Assembly (NCBI GenBank): GCA_049322695.1
Contig: JBMORW010000057.1
Span: 1 to 64,000 of the forward strand
Direction: 5' to 3'
From: CALGKJ01 sp049322695
GTDB taxonomy: Bacteria > Bacillota > Clostridia > Lutisporales > Lutisporaceae
DNA: 64,000 nt
Shown here: piece after piece, positions 52,660 through 62,372 of the stretch
How positions within the stretch are numbered: the stretch's first letter is position 1
How the letters are laid out: every line of letters starts with the position of its first letter
Notes under the pieces: generated by a model
Seen by the model: the letters and a program-made list of their open reading frames with translations, nothing else
Database searches by the model: none
What the model was told of the DNA's origin: nothing
Translations under genes and position numbers: made by a program

Positions 52660-52703
52660 AAAGAAGTTTGGCTCAAGTATAAGCCAAACTTCTTTCTATA
52701 TAT
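52652..52703. terminator. 22-bp perfect bidirectional terminator overlapping a stop codon
   Basis: Bases 52652-52673 pair perfectly with 52682-52703 around an eight-base loop. The stop codon of the SNF2 gene (52657-52659) lies inside the left arm. A- and U-rich ends on both strands suit termination of the convergent genes. Confidence 0.92.
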
Positions 52704-52721
52704 ATCAAATAACCTTTAGGA

Positions 52722-55700
52722 TTAAAACTCTTCTGAACCTGACAAATGAATTATTTGCTCATTTGAATATCCCGGTGCATCTCTGAAGGTTTTATTTAAT
52801 GTATACGTATAGCTCCTCCATGGCCTGCCAGGGAATTCCAGTGTAAAGTCAATAAGCTTCCAAATAGAGCCCGAAGTTTTTGTTATTTTCAGCTTTTCTG
52901 TCTCTCCTACTCTGGTGCCGCTGCATATATAGAACACATCAGTTTGATCAGGCAGAAACTCATTTTCAAGGTTTCTATCAAGGTTATAGAATGAATACCA
53001 GGTTAAGCCGCTCCATGGTACGCCTATCTCCAGCCTTGCCTTAATATCCGTGGCATTTGTAGAATCCACTGCCGTTCTGGTTGTTACCTTGACATGTCCC
53101 AATAAGTTTCGCGTTGAAGATATAGGATTAGGTATTGAATAACCAACTGCAGTATTATTATCACTTACAGAAAAATCATGACTGTCCCATTTTCTAACAT
53201 AGAAGCATTTATTATCAGCATTAAGTGACAAGCTGTCAGGTGTCCATACAGAAGCTGTACCTGACTTTACAAAATAAATCTTAGCAACGTCAGCCCAAGA
53301 AAAACTCGGATTGTACGAAGGTATCCAAAGTGAATTATACATGTTAGGAATTATTGTCTCTCCTTGCCTGTTAATAAGGAATTCATATTTTTCACCGTTA
53401 TTAAATTCAAAGCCTACAAACATAGTATTACTGATATCATGAACTGTTCTTTGCTCATATTTGTAATAAGGAGGATAATTAATAGGTACGGTTACTGTCT
53501 CTGTCCTTGCAGCATCATAAGTGAGATAATTGAGATAAAAACCGTTCTTCATATCAGCTCCTGTCTTGCCCAGTTCGCAGAAAGCGATATTATTGGTGTT
53601 TGTCAGATATTCATTATAGTCTACATCTATTACATTCTGAGTTGTATCTGCGTAGGTAATGCTCAAGTGGTCAAGCATGTAATAATCAAGTGATCCGCCA
53701 GAATTATCCTTTACTACTGACACTCTTGTTATTTCTCCCTTATGATTTGGCAGTATATAAAAGATATCTGTTTTTCCAGGCTGAAAGTTCAGTTCATTGT
53801 TGTCAAGAGCTGTTGAGTAAGTATAGCCGTCAGCATAGTATAAGATAAGATGCATCTTATCTGCTGTTCCGTCTTCCGCCAAGTTTCCCGTCTTAACACT
53901 TACCATAAAGTGTCCGTCACTCTTATCAGTACCGTTGCTGACACCTATGGGGTTGAGGTCTTCTACACATATATATGCTTCTATGCCTCCATCAAGCAGC
54001 TTGTTTATTACTTTAGAGTAAATGCATTGGCCATCCTTTAAAATTGCTATAGATTCAGGCATCCATGAATCAGAGCTGCCTGATATTCCTCTCTTTCTCA
54101 GCGCTATGCTTCTTACTTCTCCCCAGTCCAATCTTCTGTCTTCCACACTAAAGGATACTTTATTATAGTTACCTCTGCCAAAAGCCTGCTGCGGATTCTG
54201 ATTGACAGTATCCCAAAGGGGTAAATCGAGTGTATAGCCATTATTAAAAATAAGCTCCAGGTAGACTTCATCATCCGTATCTGCGCCACTATCCATGCTC
54301 GTTTTTACAGACACCTCGAAATCAAGCAAACCATATTCCTCATCCTCGTAATTTACCTGAAAGGCTCTTTTAGGATGCATAGGGTCAAGATAGTCATAAA
54401 ACTCTGTTTTTTGTATATTGAGGTAGCTCTCATAGTATGAGTTTCTTCTGATAAATTCGAAAACATTTAAGCCTATATTATCTGATCCGTCCAGATACAG
54501 CTCAACTCTATCAATAGCTTTAATATTCTCAACTATTATCGGTATACTATAAGGAGTATTGTATGCAAATGAGTTACCAAGTTTTTTATACAAGTATGTA
54601 CCATCAGTAAATATAATATTTGCATACAGCGGGCTGACTGTTGCAGCCTCCATAGCCGGTAAAGTTTTCAGGTATAAATCATATATTGCTGATGTCTCTG
54701 CTTCCATAGGCCCTTTTATGCTGCAATCCCATGTGTATATAAAGTCATTTGAAGGATCGACAGCGTAGTCAGGACAGCCCTCGGGTTGAGGGTCCGGTAC
54801 TACTTCAAGCCATACGTTAAGTTCCTTTGCATAGACAATTCTCTTGTTGCTTTCCAGGGCAATGCTCTCTATCTTTACAGGATCTGTTTTGGCTGGTATC
54901 TCTAAAGTCATAGATGTTATACTTTCCAAAGGGAACATCGGATTATCCAGATAGTATTGCGGTCCCCCAAAATAGCTCATGCTTTGAGAGCCTAATGTAG
55001 TTCCGAGTGTTGCCTCATATTCAGCATGCTTGCCATTAAGCCCCTGTCCGGGAGCCAGCATTTTATAGTGAACATACTCACTGGTGCCTGCACCATCTTC
55101 CTTGGCAACATGTACATGTAGTACTGTAGCTGTATCATAGGTTGTACCTGGCTCAGGACCATATGGTCCATAGGATTTACAATATATGGGTGATGATATC
55201 GCCTCTTCGCCATCCTTTTGCTTGACAATAATATACGCATATTCCCCATTCCTCAATGTTATATTATTTGCAATACTTATATCATTACTGTCTGCATGCC
55301 ACGTCCATTTGTTCATAACCTTGTTATATAAAGATCTTTTGATAAGTGTTACACTTTTAAAGTTATCTCCTGTTTTATCCTTTGCAGTGATATAAAACTC
55401 ATATTCTCCGGGACTTGCAATCTCACCCATCATTTTCATACTTCCGTTCTGAACATTTGTCATATCAAACCACATTTTCAGATCTCTATCCAGTGTAGAG
55501 TAGAAATGCCTTGATTTAATTGCATTCGTAAGAGACTCCTTTGTCAGTTCATCTGCCAAGACAGCCAATCTGTAGTCAGTCCTTGTACCCCATGTTGCTG
55601 CATGATTATCATCAGATCCCCCCGCACCTATATGCCAGCCCTTTCTGATTGCCTCATCATAGTAACTTAAATTATCATCTCCGCCATAGTACCCATCATT

Positions 55701-56432
55701 GTAATAAAACCTGTCAAACTTACCCCATGCACCGAAAAGCTCCATTCCTACAATTCTATTACTGACATAGTTCAGGTCATCAAAACGGTTTTTATTATGG
55801 TCTCCTGGATGATTTAGAAAAGCAAATGTACTGTCATTCTGATATGCCAGCCATTTGCGCAGATTTTCCATAGTATCGCTATCTCCCGGCCATGGCTCAC
55901 AGCTTGTACCTAAATAGCCGTCTGTATTAACTACAGTAACATGGCCGCTTTCACCATCCTCTGCCGATGATGTCCACTCAAATCCTCTGAATGCTACAAA
56001 TTTTTGCTTTATTTCAATGACATTGCCGTTTTCATCCTTGATAAATTCGAAGTTCTCCGGATGTTTTTCAGGATCATTTAATGCACTGACAAGTGCGCCT
56101 TGAGAATTCCATTCATCATCGTCCAATTGCTCAGAATGGTCTGCCAGTCCAAAAAAGTCCAACATGGCTGAGTTCTTTGCATAACGATATGCATCTACAG
56201 GGGACCCTGTTCCGTCTGAATCCTCAGTATGTTCATGCAGCAAACCATAGTAAATGTTCTTGCCGGTTGAAGCTCCTCCTCCGGAATCTGTATTTATGAT
56301 TTGATAGTCTGTAATTATATCGCCATTTACGTTTGTACTATATATTCCGAATAGCTGTACCAGACTGATACAAGCAGCAAACATAAAAGCAGTCATGAAG
56401 ATTTTCCTTATAGTCAGTACATTTTTAACCAT
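52722..56432 (-). CDS. Large secreted PHP/CehA-like metallohydrolase with PLAT-like repeats
   Basis: About 1236 residues with a signal peptide (helix about 8-28). Residues about 60-330 form a PHP/CehA-McbA-type metallohydrolase: GLLHEHTEDSDGTG with a His pair, LADHSEQ, FLNHPGDH and GSDDNHAATWGTR supply His and Asp ligands. The C-terminal half (about 690-1236) has four repeats of about 130 residues resembling PLAT/LH2 beta-sandwiches (FEVSVKTSMDSGADTDDEVY, FMVSVKTGNLAEDGTADKM, VKVTTRTAVDSTNATDIKA). It is probably extracellular, binding lipid or surface through the repeats; the hydrolysed substrate is unknown. AGGAGG six bases before ATG 56432 decides the start; the TTG further up is inside that ribosome site. 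Confidence 0.85.
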   Translation of the reverse strand: MVKNVLTIRKIFMTAFMFAACISLVQLFGIYSTNVNGDIITDYQIINTDSGGGASTGKNIYYGLLHEHTEDSDGTGSPVDAYRYAKNSAMLDFFGLADHSEQLDDDEWNSQGALVSALNDPEKHPENFEFIKDENGNVIEIKQKFVAFRGFEWTSSAEDGESGHVTVVNTDGYLGTSCEPWPGDSDTMENLRKWLAYQNDSTFAFLNHPGDHNKNRFDDLNYVSNRIVGMELFGAWGKFDRFYYNDGYYGGDDNLSYYDEAIRKGWHIGAGGSDDNHAATWGTRTDYRLAVLADELTKESLTNAIKSRHFYSTLDRDLKMWFDMTNVQNGSMKMMGEIASPGEYEFYITAKDKTGDNFKSVTLIKRSLYNKVMNKWTWHADSNDISIANNITLRNGEYAYIIVKQKDGEEAISSPIYCKSYGPYGPEPGTTYDTATVLHVHVAKEDGAGTSEYVHYKMLAPGQGLNGKHAEYEATLGTTLGSQSMSYFGGPQYYLDNPMFPLESITSMTLEIPAKTDPVKIESIALESNKRIVYAKELNVWLEVVPDPQPEGCPDYAVDPSNDFIYTWDCSIKGPMEAETSAIYDLYLKTLPAMEAATVSPLYANIIFTDGTYLYKKLGNSFAYNTPYSIPIIVENIKAIDRVELYLDGSDNIGLNVFEFIRRNSYYESYLNIQKTEFYDYLDPMHPKRAFQVNYEDEEYGLLDFEVSVKTSMDSGADTDDEVYLELIFNNGYTLDLPLWDTVNQNPQQAFGRGNYNKVSFSVEDRRLDWGEVRSIALRKRGISGSSDSWMPESIAILKDGQCIYSKVINKLLDGGIEAYICVEDLNPIGVSNGTDKSDGHFMVSVKTGNLAEDGTADKMHLILYYADGYTYSTALDNNELNFQPGKTDIFYILPNHKGEITRVSVVKDNSGGSLDYYMLDHLSITYADTTQNVIDVDYNEYLTNTNNIAFCELGKTGADMKNGFYLNYLTYDAARTETVTVPINYPPYYKYEQRTVHDISNTMFVGFEFNNGEKYEFLINRQGETIIPNMYNSLWIPSYNPSFSWADVAKIYFVKSGTASVWTPDSLSLNADNKCFYVRKWDSHDFSVSDNNTAVGYSIPNPISSTRNLLGHVKVTTRTAVDSTNATDIKARLEIGVPWSGLTWYSFYNLDRNLENEFLPDQTDVFYICSGTRVGETEKLKITKTSGSIWKLIDFTLEFPGRPWRSYTYTLNKTFRDAPGYSNEQIIHLSGSEEF

Positions 56433-56522
56433 AACAAACCTCCTCAATAGATTTAGTAATAATATATATCTTAAGTATATAGCCTAACTGCAATTTGAAT
56501 CAGCTGACATTAGTGGACATAG

Positions 56523-56557
56523 AAAAAAGCTGCTGGTTGTTATTCAACCAACAGCTT
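56523..56557 (-). terminator. Intrinsic terminator of the MATE gene
   Basis: AAGCTGCTGGTTG (56527-56539) pairs with CAACCAACAGCTT (56545-56557) with one mismatch; on the minus strand it is followed by six U residues. Confidence 0.88.
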
Positions 56558-56567
56558 TGTATAACTT

Positions 56568-57998
56568 TTATATCCTGATATGCTTCCAGCCGCCGCTTCT
56601 AAAGCGCAGCATATTGAACATGCCTCTCACAAACAAATCTACAACCATTGCTATCCATGCACCTGCCAGACCCAGTCCGAATATATCTATCAGTATATAG
56701 GTTCCCAGCAGCCGTACTCCCCAAATACCTATCATGGTACTGTAGAATACCCATTTTGTATCACCTGCACCCCTCAGCCCTCCTCCAAAAATCATCATTG
56801 CCGCAAGAAATGGTTGGGCTATTGCCACCAACCTCAAGCTAAAGGATGAGTTCCTGATAATTTCAGGCTCCTTTGTGAAAAACATGATAAAGGCTTCAGG
56901 CCAAATGAAAAACACCAGCCCCACCGCCGACATTACCAGAGTACCCATCTTTACTGCCTCATAACAGCCCTTTTCGGACATTTCAGGTTTCTTCGCTCCC
57001 AGAAACTGTCCTACAAGTGTGGTTGCAGCAAGTGCAAAGCCGAAGCCTGGAAGGAAGGATAATGATTCAGCGGTTATAGCTACTCTGTGCGATGCATATA
57101 CAACTGCTCCCAGCATCGCAACCTTTCTGCCGAAAAACATTTGCCCAAAGCGCATTGCTAATTGTTCTGCCGCTGCAGGATAGCCCACTTTAAGTATTTT
57201 CTTGATTATTTCCAGATTGATCCTGTATTTATCCTTTATACTGAATTTAATAGCCGATTTGCCGAAGTATAGTACACCGAGTATAATCATACAGGATATC
57301 GCCCTGGAAAAAGCTGTTGAAGCAGCAGCTCCCGCAACCCCCATTCCGGCGCCGGGTATAAATATGGATAAATCTTTATCTATGAGGGGTATTCTTAAAG
57401 TATAAGAAGCGCTTTCATAAATAAGTAGAAAATTTCCAATTATATTGACTATATTAGCAATACCGTTAGCTATCATAGGTGTTCTGGTGTCACCTGAGCC
57501 TCTTAGCGTACCGCCCATAACCACACTTATTATGAGAAAAACCATTGCAGATCCCGTTATGGTTATGTACTGCACTCCAAATGGTGTAGTCTCAGCGTCT
57601 CCTCCCATAAAAACAACTATCTGCCTTGCAAACAACACTACCAGCGTCGACACCAAAATGCCAGAAATCACACCCATAATTATTGATTGTCTGGCTGCAT
57701 CCTTTGCCTTCTCAAACTCATTTGCACCGATATATCTCGCTACTACAGCTGTCGTTCCTGTGCCCAGAGCTGCAAATATAGCCATTAATGTGAATATTGG
57801 CGTGTCACCCAGACCTACGGCGGCGATAGCAACAGCTCCCAGACTTCCTACCATTGCCATGTCAGCAAAGCTAAGAAGAGTCTGCATCATCATCTCCATT
57901 ATTGCAGGCAAAGCTAAATCTAACGTTACCTTTCTGATATTATCGGACTCGGTAATGTTGAACTTTCTTACACCCGCCTTTACTCCCTGTTTTTCCAT
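56568..57998 (-). CDS. MATE-family multidrug/metabolite exporter
   Basis: A 476-residue, twelve-helix MATE transporter with the two pseudo-symmetric halves (LALPAIMEMMMQTLLSFADMAMVG; VGYPAAAEQLAMRFGQMFFG). Such proteins export cationic or other organic compounds with sodium or protons. Substrate unknown. A 30-residue polar N-terminus precedes the first helix. GGGGG precedes the ATG; the gene stands alone. Confidence 0.92.
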   Translation of the reverse strand: MEKQGVKAGVRKFNITESDNIRKVTLDLALPAIMEMMMQTLLSFADMAMVGSLGAVAIAAVGLGDTPIFTLMAIFAALGTGTTAVVARYIGANEFEKAKDAARQSIIMGVISGILVSTLVVLFARQIVVFMGGDAETTPFGVQYITITGSAMVFLIISVVMGGTLRGSGDTRTPMIANGIANIVNIIGNFLLIYESASYTLRIPLIDKDLSIFIPGAGMGVAGAAASTAFSRAISCMIILGVLYFGKSAIKFSIKDKYRINLEIIKKILKVGYPAAAEQLAMRFGQMFFGRKVAMLGAVVYASHRVAITAESLSFLPGFGFALAATTLVGQFLGAKKPEMSEKGCYEAVKMGTLVMSAVGLVFFIWPEAFIMFFTKEPEIIRNSSFSLRLVAIAQPFLAAMMIFGGGLRGAGDTKWVFYSTMIGIWGVRLLGTYILIDIFGLGLAGAWIAMVVDLFVRGMFNMLRFRSGGWKHIRI

Positions 57999-58269
57999 TT
58001 TAAAACCCCCAACTCAAATAAAAAAATAAGCTACAAATATAATTATAGCTTAGAACTAACAAATAATTAACTGGCTATAAAAATTTTGTCAAAAAAGGTT
58101 GTACACATTACAGATGTATGAAAATTACTTGCGCGAAATATTTCTTTTGTGCCATATTTCTACATTTTTCTTCATTTTCTTTGCTTCACAAATATGACAC
58201 AATGCTGTCATGTTATATAAAGTAAAATAATAATAGGGTTATATACATTTTGTGGGGAGGTCTCTTATA

Positions 58270-58812
58270 ATGAAAATAATTGCTTTAAATGGCAGCCCAA
58301 ATGGAAATGGAAATACTTCTACACTGCTTGGAGCTTTTCAGAAAGGTTTGCCTCTGTGTCATTTTTTCAAAGAATATAAGCTGTACGACATGGACATCAA
58401 TCACTGTGTGGGCTGCTGGAGCTGTATGAAAATAGGAAAGTGCCGATATCAGGATGATATGGACATGATATATGAAGCCTTTCAGGACATAGATGTTCTG
58501 GTGCTGGCGACCCCTATATACTGGTGGCACATGACATCCAAGATGAAATGCGCAATCGACAGGTTCAGTGCTCTTCTGAACAGGGGTGATAAGATTGAAA
58601 CGCTGAGAAATAAAGAAATAATCCTTATAGTGACTTATAACTTCAAAAAGTGCGGTGATAATGTGATAAACATGATTAAAGACTTTGAAGCTTGGCTGGG
58701 AGCAAGGGTAACTGTATTGGAATACTGTTCAAAGAATGAACATGTAAGCAGTTGTGAAGAAAAGTTAAATGAAGCCTATGAACTGGCAGGAAAAATATGT
58801 ACAAGAGAATAA
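58270..58812 (+). CDS. NADPH-dependent FMN reductase family flavoprotein
   Basis: A 180-residue flavodoxin-like protein: phosphate-binding loop GSPNGNGNTSTLL, then CVGCWSCMKIGKC, the compact Cys motif of iron-sulfur flavoproteins or related reductases, and ATPIYWWHMTSKMKCAIDRF for the FMN ring. Related in fold to the flavodoxin half of the sigma fusion at 30111. GGGGAGG nine bases before ATG 58270 is the ribosome site, six codons inside the longest frame. Confidence 0.88.
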   Translation: MKIIALNGSPNGNGNTSTLLGAFQKGLPLCHFFKEYKLYDMDINHCVGCWSCMKIGKCRYQDDMDMIYEAFQDIDVLVLATPIYWWHMTSKMKCAIDRFSALLNRGDKIETLRNKEIILIVTYNFKKCGDNVINMIKDFEAWLGARVTVLEYCSKNEHVSSCEEKLNEAYELAGKICTRE

Positions 58813-58817
58813 TATAT

Positions 58818-58850
58818 AAAAGGCAGAAGAGCTGAATCCTCTGCCTTTTT
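58818..58850. terminator. Bidirectional terminator
   Basis: AAAAGGCAGA (58818-58827) pairs with TCTGCCTTTT (58840-58849) between the convergent flavoprotein and peptidase genes; U-runs occur on both sides. Confidence 0.85.
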
Positions 58851-58851
58851 A

Positions 58852-59802
58852 TTAGTATAAGCTGTCTAAGAAAGCCTGTGACCATTTTTCCAGACCTTCT
58901 CCATATGTGTTGTTATAACTGTCAACACACTCATTGTAGCTTTTCAGGAATTTCCTTGGGTCTGTCATACACTCTATAAGCTTTTCTTTCCCTTTTATAA
59001 GCTCTACTACCGCTGCCATCTTCCACCCTACCGTATACCATGGTCCCTGCAGCCCGAAAAATTCAAAAGCGTTCTCATCCGCTTTATCCAAAGGTGTTCT
59101 GCAAGAAATCACAGATAAGAAGAAGTTTTCCAGTCTTTTCATGTCCTCATTAAAGCCTTTCATTGATTCATCCCATATGTCCTTAAGCTCTTTATCATGT
59201 CCATTGGGATGTACCTTCGCCCCTCCCGCTGCTGCAATCATTGCAAAGCCCTCACCAAAAGCGTAGGTCCATTCTACAGCCTTTCTTACCTCGGGCTTTA
59301 GCTCCTTATATCTGTCCAGATTCATTATACTGTCAAAACCAATGTGGTGAAGCTCATGTGTTATTGTGTTTTCCAGCTTTTCCTTGGTTGCAGCAGTATT
59401 CACATACAGAAATACACATAGCTTTCCATCAACACTGTACACAAAGCTGTTTGTTTTCTCCTTTATCAGCGGTACTATGCAGGTCTCTATCCTTGCCCCT
59501 GCCGGCAGATAGCTCAAGGCCTTAGCTGCAAGTACACCAACATCAATACCCTTTATACTCTCCACTGCCTTACTATACTCTTCATACTTATTCAACATCT
59601 CTTGAGAAAGCAAAAAGCTCTTGAATTCTTCATCTTCAAAGCATCTTCCCATGCTTTTTTCTCTCTCCTTCAGCCACATGTATCCCTTGGTACTAAAAAA
59701 CTGCTCCCAATCCGATTCCATAATTGCTGACCCACGCCTGTGTTTGTCCATCAGCTCCAATGCCTTCTCTATTTCATCTGCTATCAATTTGATTCCAATC
59801 AT
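58852..59802 (-). CDS. DUF5700-type putative zinc-dependent peptidase
   Basis: About 316 residues, helical, no signal peptide. The zinc motif HELHH (THELHHIGFDS) near residue 150 and a downstream GEGFAMIA glutamate (residues about 190) fit a gluzincin-type metalloprotease; this matches the DUF5700 family of predicted zinc peptidases. Substrate unknown, probably cytoplasmic. GGAGGGG before ATG 59802 sets the start, since the TTG of the longer frame lies within the ribosome site. Confidence 0.82.
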   Translation of the reverse strand: MIGIKLIADEIEKALELMDKHRRGSAIMESDWEQFFSTKGYMWLKEREKSMGRCFEDEEFKSFLLSQEMLNKYEEYSKAVESIKGIDVGVLAAKALSYLPAGARIETCIVPLIKEKTNSFVYSVDGKLCVFLYVNTAATKEKLENTITHELHHIGFDSIMNLDRYKELKPEVRKAVEWTYAFGEGFAMIAAAGGAKVHPNGHDKELKDIWDESMKGFNEDMKRLENFFLSVISCRTPLDKADENAFEFFGLQGPWYTVGWKMAAVVELIKGKEKLIECMTDPRKFLKSYNECVDSYNNTYGEGLEKWSQAFLDSLY

Positions 59803-60021
59803 ATTTAACCCCTCCAAAATAATTTCTCTTATACTAACTATACAACTAATAATGATTTAAAGTTTCACTTATCGGAAAATCATTGAAAAGCATTATTTCA
59901 AAAATAGTGTTGTCGAGTCAACAAAGCCTTTTGGAGGTACGTTATAAACATAATGCCCTTTGATAAAGTGCTTAAATTACTGTAGAATAGTAAATACCAA
60001 TATATTAAGGGGGATTATCAA

Positions 60022-60285
60022 ATGCCATATTTTGTTGCCATACTTGAAACAATAAATAAAGAGAAGGATGCAGAGATACTTGAAGTACATAAAGCATACC
60101 TACAGAAATACATTGATGAAGGCAAGATATTTGCAAAAGGACCTTTTACAGACCATTCGGGCGGGCTGATAATATATAAAGCTGATACATATGAAGAAGC
60201 CTTTGAGCTTGCTAAGAATGATCCTGTAATATTGGAAAATACACGCAAAATGATATTTAAGGAATGGAAAAGTACATTGAAATAA
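60022..60285 (+). CDS. YciI-like protein
   Basis: An 87-residue dimeric ferredoxin-like protein of the YciI family: HKAYLQKYIDEGKIFAKGPF with the conserved His, and FTDHSGGLIIYKADTYEEAFELAKNDP. Members have proposed lyase or hydrolase activity but no agreed substrate. GGGGGAT precedes the ATG. The stop lies in the stem of the following terminator. Confidence 0.9.
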   Translation: MPYFVAILETINKEKDAEILEVHKAYLQKYIDEGKIFAKGPFTDHSGGLIIYKADTYEEAFELAKNDPVILENTRKMIFKEWKSTLK

Positions 60286-60329
60286 AATAAGTGAGCACTT
60301 CATTTCTGTAGTGCTCACTTATTTTATTT
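60280..60329. terminator. 20-bp perfect bidirectional terminator
   Basis: Bases 60280-60299 pair perfectly with 60310-60329 around a ten-base loop. The stop of the YciI gene is in the left arm and that of the convergent gene (60328) touches the right arm, so it serves both. Confidence 0.92.
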
Positions 60330-61830
60330 AGTCATTGCACCTGTCAAAATAGTCTGTCGCCACATCATGCAGCCAATACCTGACATCATCTCTGCCGTCA
60401 TCATGAATCAGCTCTATTATTTCATTGGGCTTTCTACAGCATACATAGCCAGCTATATTATCTGCTTCAACAGCTAAAAAAAGCTGTACGGAATTAACTA
60501 ATGCAACGTTTTTGCTTGCATACCTGCTGAGTCCTTCCTCATATTCATCTCTATACTTCAGTATTGTAAGTCTTTTGTCTATTTTGCCCAAGGAGGCTTC
60601 ACTCTTGCCGGCAGCAAATATTGCACCGTAGCCTTCCTCATAAAGCAATTTCATTGCATTAAAGCCCGCTGCCCTGACAAGCCTTTCCTGTGTATTCATG
60701 GAAAAAGGTATGTCTATATGATAGAGCTTGGCGTCATCCAGATTCTTCCTAAGCTTAAAATAGCAGTCAAGTGACTCCTTTTCAAAAGCCTCATCTACTA
60801 TATAGTCTGCTTCAATATATATTCCATTGGGCTTTAACGCTTTGTATATCTTACTGTACATACCTGTTTTCACATCCTCCAGAAAGTGATGCATAGTATA
60901 AACAGATATAACATAGTCATATTTTTCTTCTGCAAACGGCACCTCTGTATATGAGCCCTGTACTATCTCCAATTGCTTTGAAAATGCTGTATATTTATCC
61001 TTTAAAAGCCTAAGCATTTCCTCAGATAAATCTATACAGGTGACTTTGGCATTTGGCACTTTCTTGAAAATGTATTCCAGCTCCAAGCCCGTACCGCAGC
61101 CAATATCAAGTATACAGACCTCGGCTGACGTTGCAGCTATTCCCCTATCTATCAGGCTGTAAAATCTGTCAAAGGTTATTGCCTTTTTCATATGCTCTTC
61201 ATAACCCTCTGCCCTTTTGTCAAAGAAGCTTCCCATTTCCTCAGCTTCATATTTTTCGTTACCAGCAGCTTTACTCCCTTTATAGCTTGTGTTATCTATC
61301 GCAAACAGCAGCTCACCATTAAAAAAGCTGTGTTCCTCAGGCATGTCACTTAATATTCCTTTCCTTTTCATCCCCAGCTTCTCCAACACTTTTATTGAAG
61401 CAGCATTATCCGGATGCACTACACCTATAAGCCTGTTCAGCTTAAGAGTGTTGAAGGCATATTCTGTCATTGCCTGTGCAGCTTCAGTAGCATAGCCCCT
61501 ACCCCAGTAATCCTTACCTATATGATAGAAAATCTCATTCTGAGCCCTGTCATACTCTATCCCGCCAATGCCGCACATACCGATAAGCTTGCCACTATGC
61601 TTTTCTTCCATGGCAAAAAAGTGCCTGAAGTTTTTGTGCTCCAGATTATAAAGCCACAGAACCATTTCGATGAACTCCCTTGAGTTATCAATAGATTTCC
61701 AAGGCTCATCAGGGGTAAACCTATACATTTCGATATCCTTCATCACATTGAAGATTCCTTCGCAGTCGTTCACATCAAAGGGTCTTAAAACCAGACGTTC
61801 AGTTTCAATTTTTATGCTAATGTCAAACAT
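60328..61830 (-). CDS. GNAT acetyltransferase fused to SAM methyltransferase
   Basis: A continuous 500-residue fusion. Residues about 5-175 are a RimJ-type GNAT (ETERLVLRPFDVNDCE; YWGRGYATEAAQAM as acetyl-CoA loop; NAASIKVLEKLGM). Residues about 205-400 are a class I methyltransferase (VCILDIGCGTGLELEYIF, then VTCIDLSEEML and YDYVISVYTMHHF). The last about 85 residues (KYRDEYEEGLSRYASK through GRDDVRYWLHDV) are a separate small alpha/beta module I do not recognise. RimJ-type GNATs often acetylate protein N-termini or small molecules; both activities may modify one substrate in sequence. GAGGAG precedes the ATG. Confidence 0.9.
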   Translation of the reverse strand: MFDISIKIETERLVLRPFDVNDCEGIFNVMKDIEMYRFTPDEPWKSIDNSREFIEMVLWLYNLEHKNFRHFFAMEEKHSGKLIGMCGIGGIEYDRAQNEIFYHIGKDYWGRGYATEAAQAMTEYAFNTLKLNRLIGVVHPDNAASIKVLEKLGMKRKGILSDMPEEHSFFNGELLFAIDNTSYKGSKAAGNEKYEAEEMGSFFDKRAEGYEEHMKKAITFDRFYSLIDRGIAATSAEVCILDIGCGTGLELEYIFKKVPNAKVTCIDLSEEMLRLLKDKYTAFSKQLEIVQGSYTEVPFAEEKYDYVISVYTMHHFLEDVKTGMYSKIYKALKPNGIYIEADYIVDEAFEKESLDCYFKLRKNLDDAKLYHIDIPFSMNTQERLVRAAGFNAMKLLYEEGYGAIFAAGKSEASLGKIDKRLTILKYRDEYEEGLSRYASKNVALVNSVQLFLAVEADNIAGYVCCRKPNEIIELIHDDGRDDVRYWLHDVATDYFDRCND

Positions 61831-61865
61831 ATATTATCTCCTCACTTTAACTTTATAGAACAAAA

Positions 61866-61896
61866 GGGCTGTGACAGAATAAATCCGTCACAGCCC
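61866..61896 (-). terminator. GC-rich hairpin, probable minus-strand terminator
   Basis: GGGCTGTGAC (61866-61875) pairs perfectly with GTCACAGCCC (61887-61896). On the minus strand a short U-run follows, so it ends transcripts coming from the right before they enter the GNAT-methyltransferase gene. No intact gene ends close by, so it may be left from a lost one. Confidence 0.65.
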
Positions 61897-62017
61897 AAAA
61901 TCCTAGCTTCCATCCATTTAAGGATATAACCATAAAACCTCAAAAAGGCTATAAACATATCATTATTCTTAACTATGCATATATATGGGCATGACTCTAA
62001 AGACTCCGGTAATGAGA

Positions 62018-62178
62018 CTTCAAATGTACCCTATTAAAGTCGCTTTAACAGCAAGCTGTTATGCTTAAATTTAACGGCTTCAGAAGTGGATTTGTACTCC
62101 TACTGATGTTCAAGATTTTAGCTTATTTATACTCCCCCCTATAGAGGATTAGAGACTTTCCTTCTGAATATCCGTTAA
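62018..62178 (-). repeat. Degenerate intergenic repeat, copy B
   Basis: Matches copy A at 44561-44728 along its whole length with point changes and indels. The core TTAAAGTCGCTTTAACAGCA continues as AGCTGTTATGCTTA; one extra T lies in the core relative to copy A. Indels not in threes argue against a conserved protein. See copy A. Confidence 0.7.
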
Positions 62179-62194
62179 AATGATGATGCATTAG

Positions 62195-62308
62195 TTAAGA
62201 ATTAATTTCATATATATACCTCACTTTATAAAATCTATTTTTAGAATAAAACCTGTAGTGAAGGCAATCAAGGTAAAGTTTTTTTATAGCCATTCTTTCC
62301 ACAGACAT
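62195..62308 (-). CDS. Possible 37-residue basic-aromatic small protein
   Basis: An ATG at 62308 with GGAGG nine bases upstream opens a 37-codon frame (MSVERMAIKKLYLDCLHYRF, then a tail rich in Tyr, Lys and Arg). The same frame is open for about 16 more codons upstream, to a TAG. Six tyrosines and many basic residues are unusual. It lies directly against repeat copy B, so it could be the remnant of a mobile-element gene rather than a working small protein. Confidence 0.25.
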   Translation of the reverse strand: MSVERMAIKKLYLDCLHYRFYSKNRFYKVRYIYEINS

Positions 62309-62372
62309 AGAAGACTGACCTCCAAGGAAGTGCTGCTCCGGCTGTCTGTACTGCTATTCAAATGTCGCAGCT

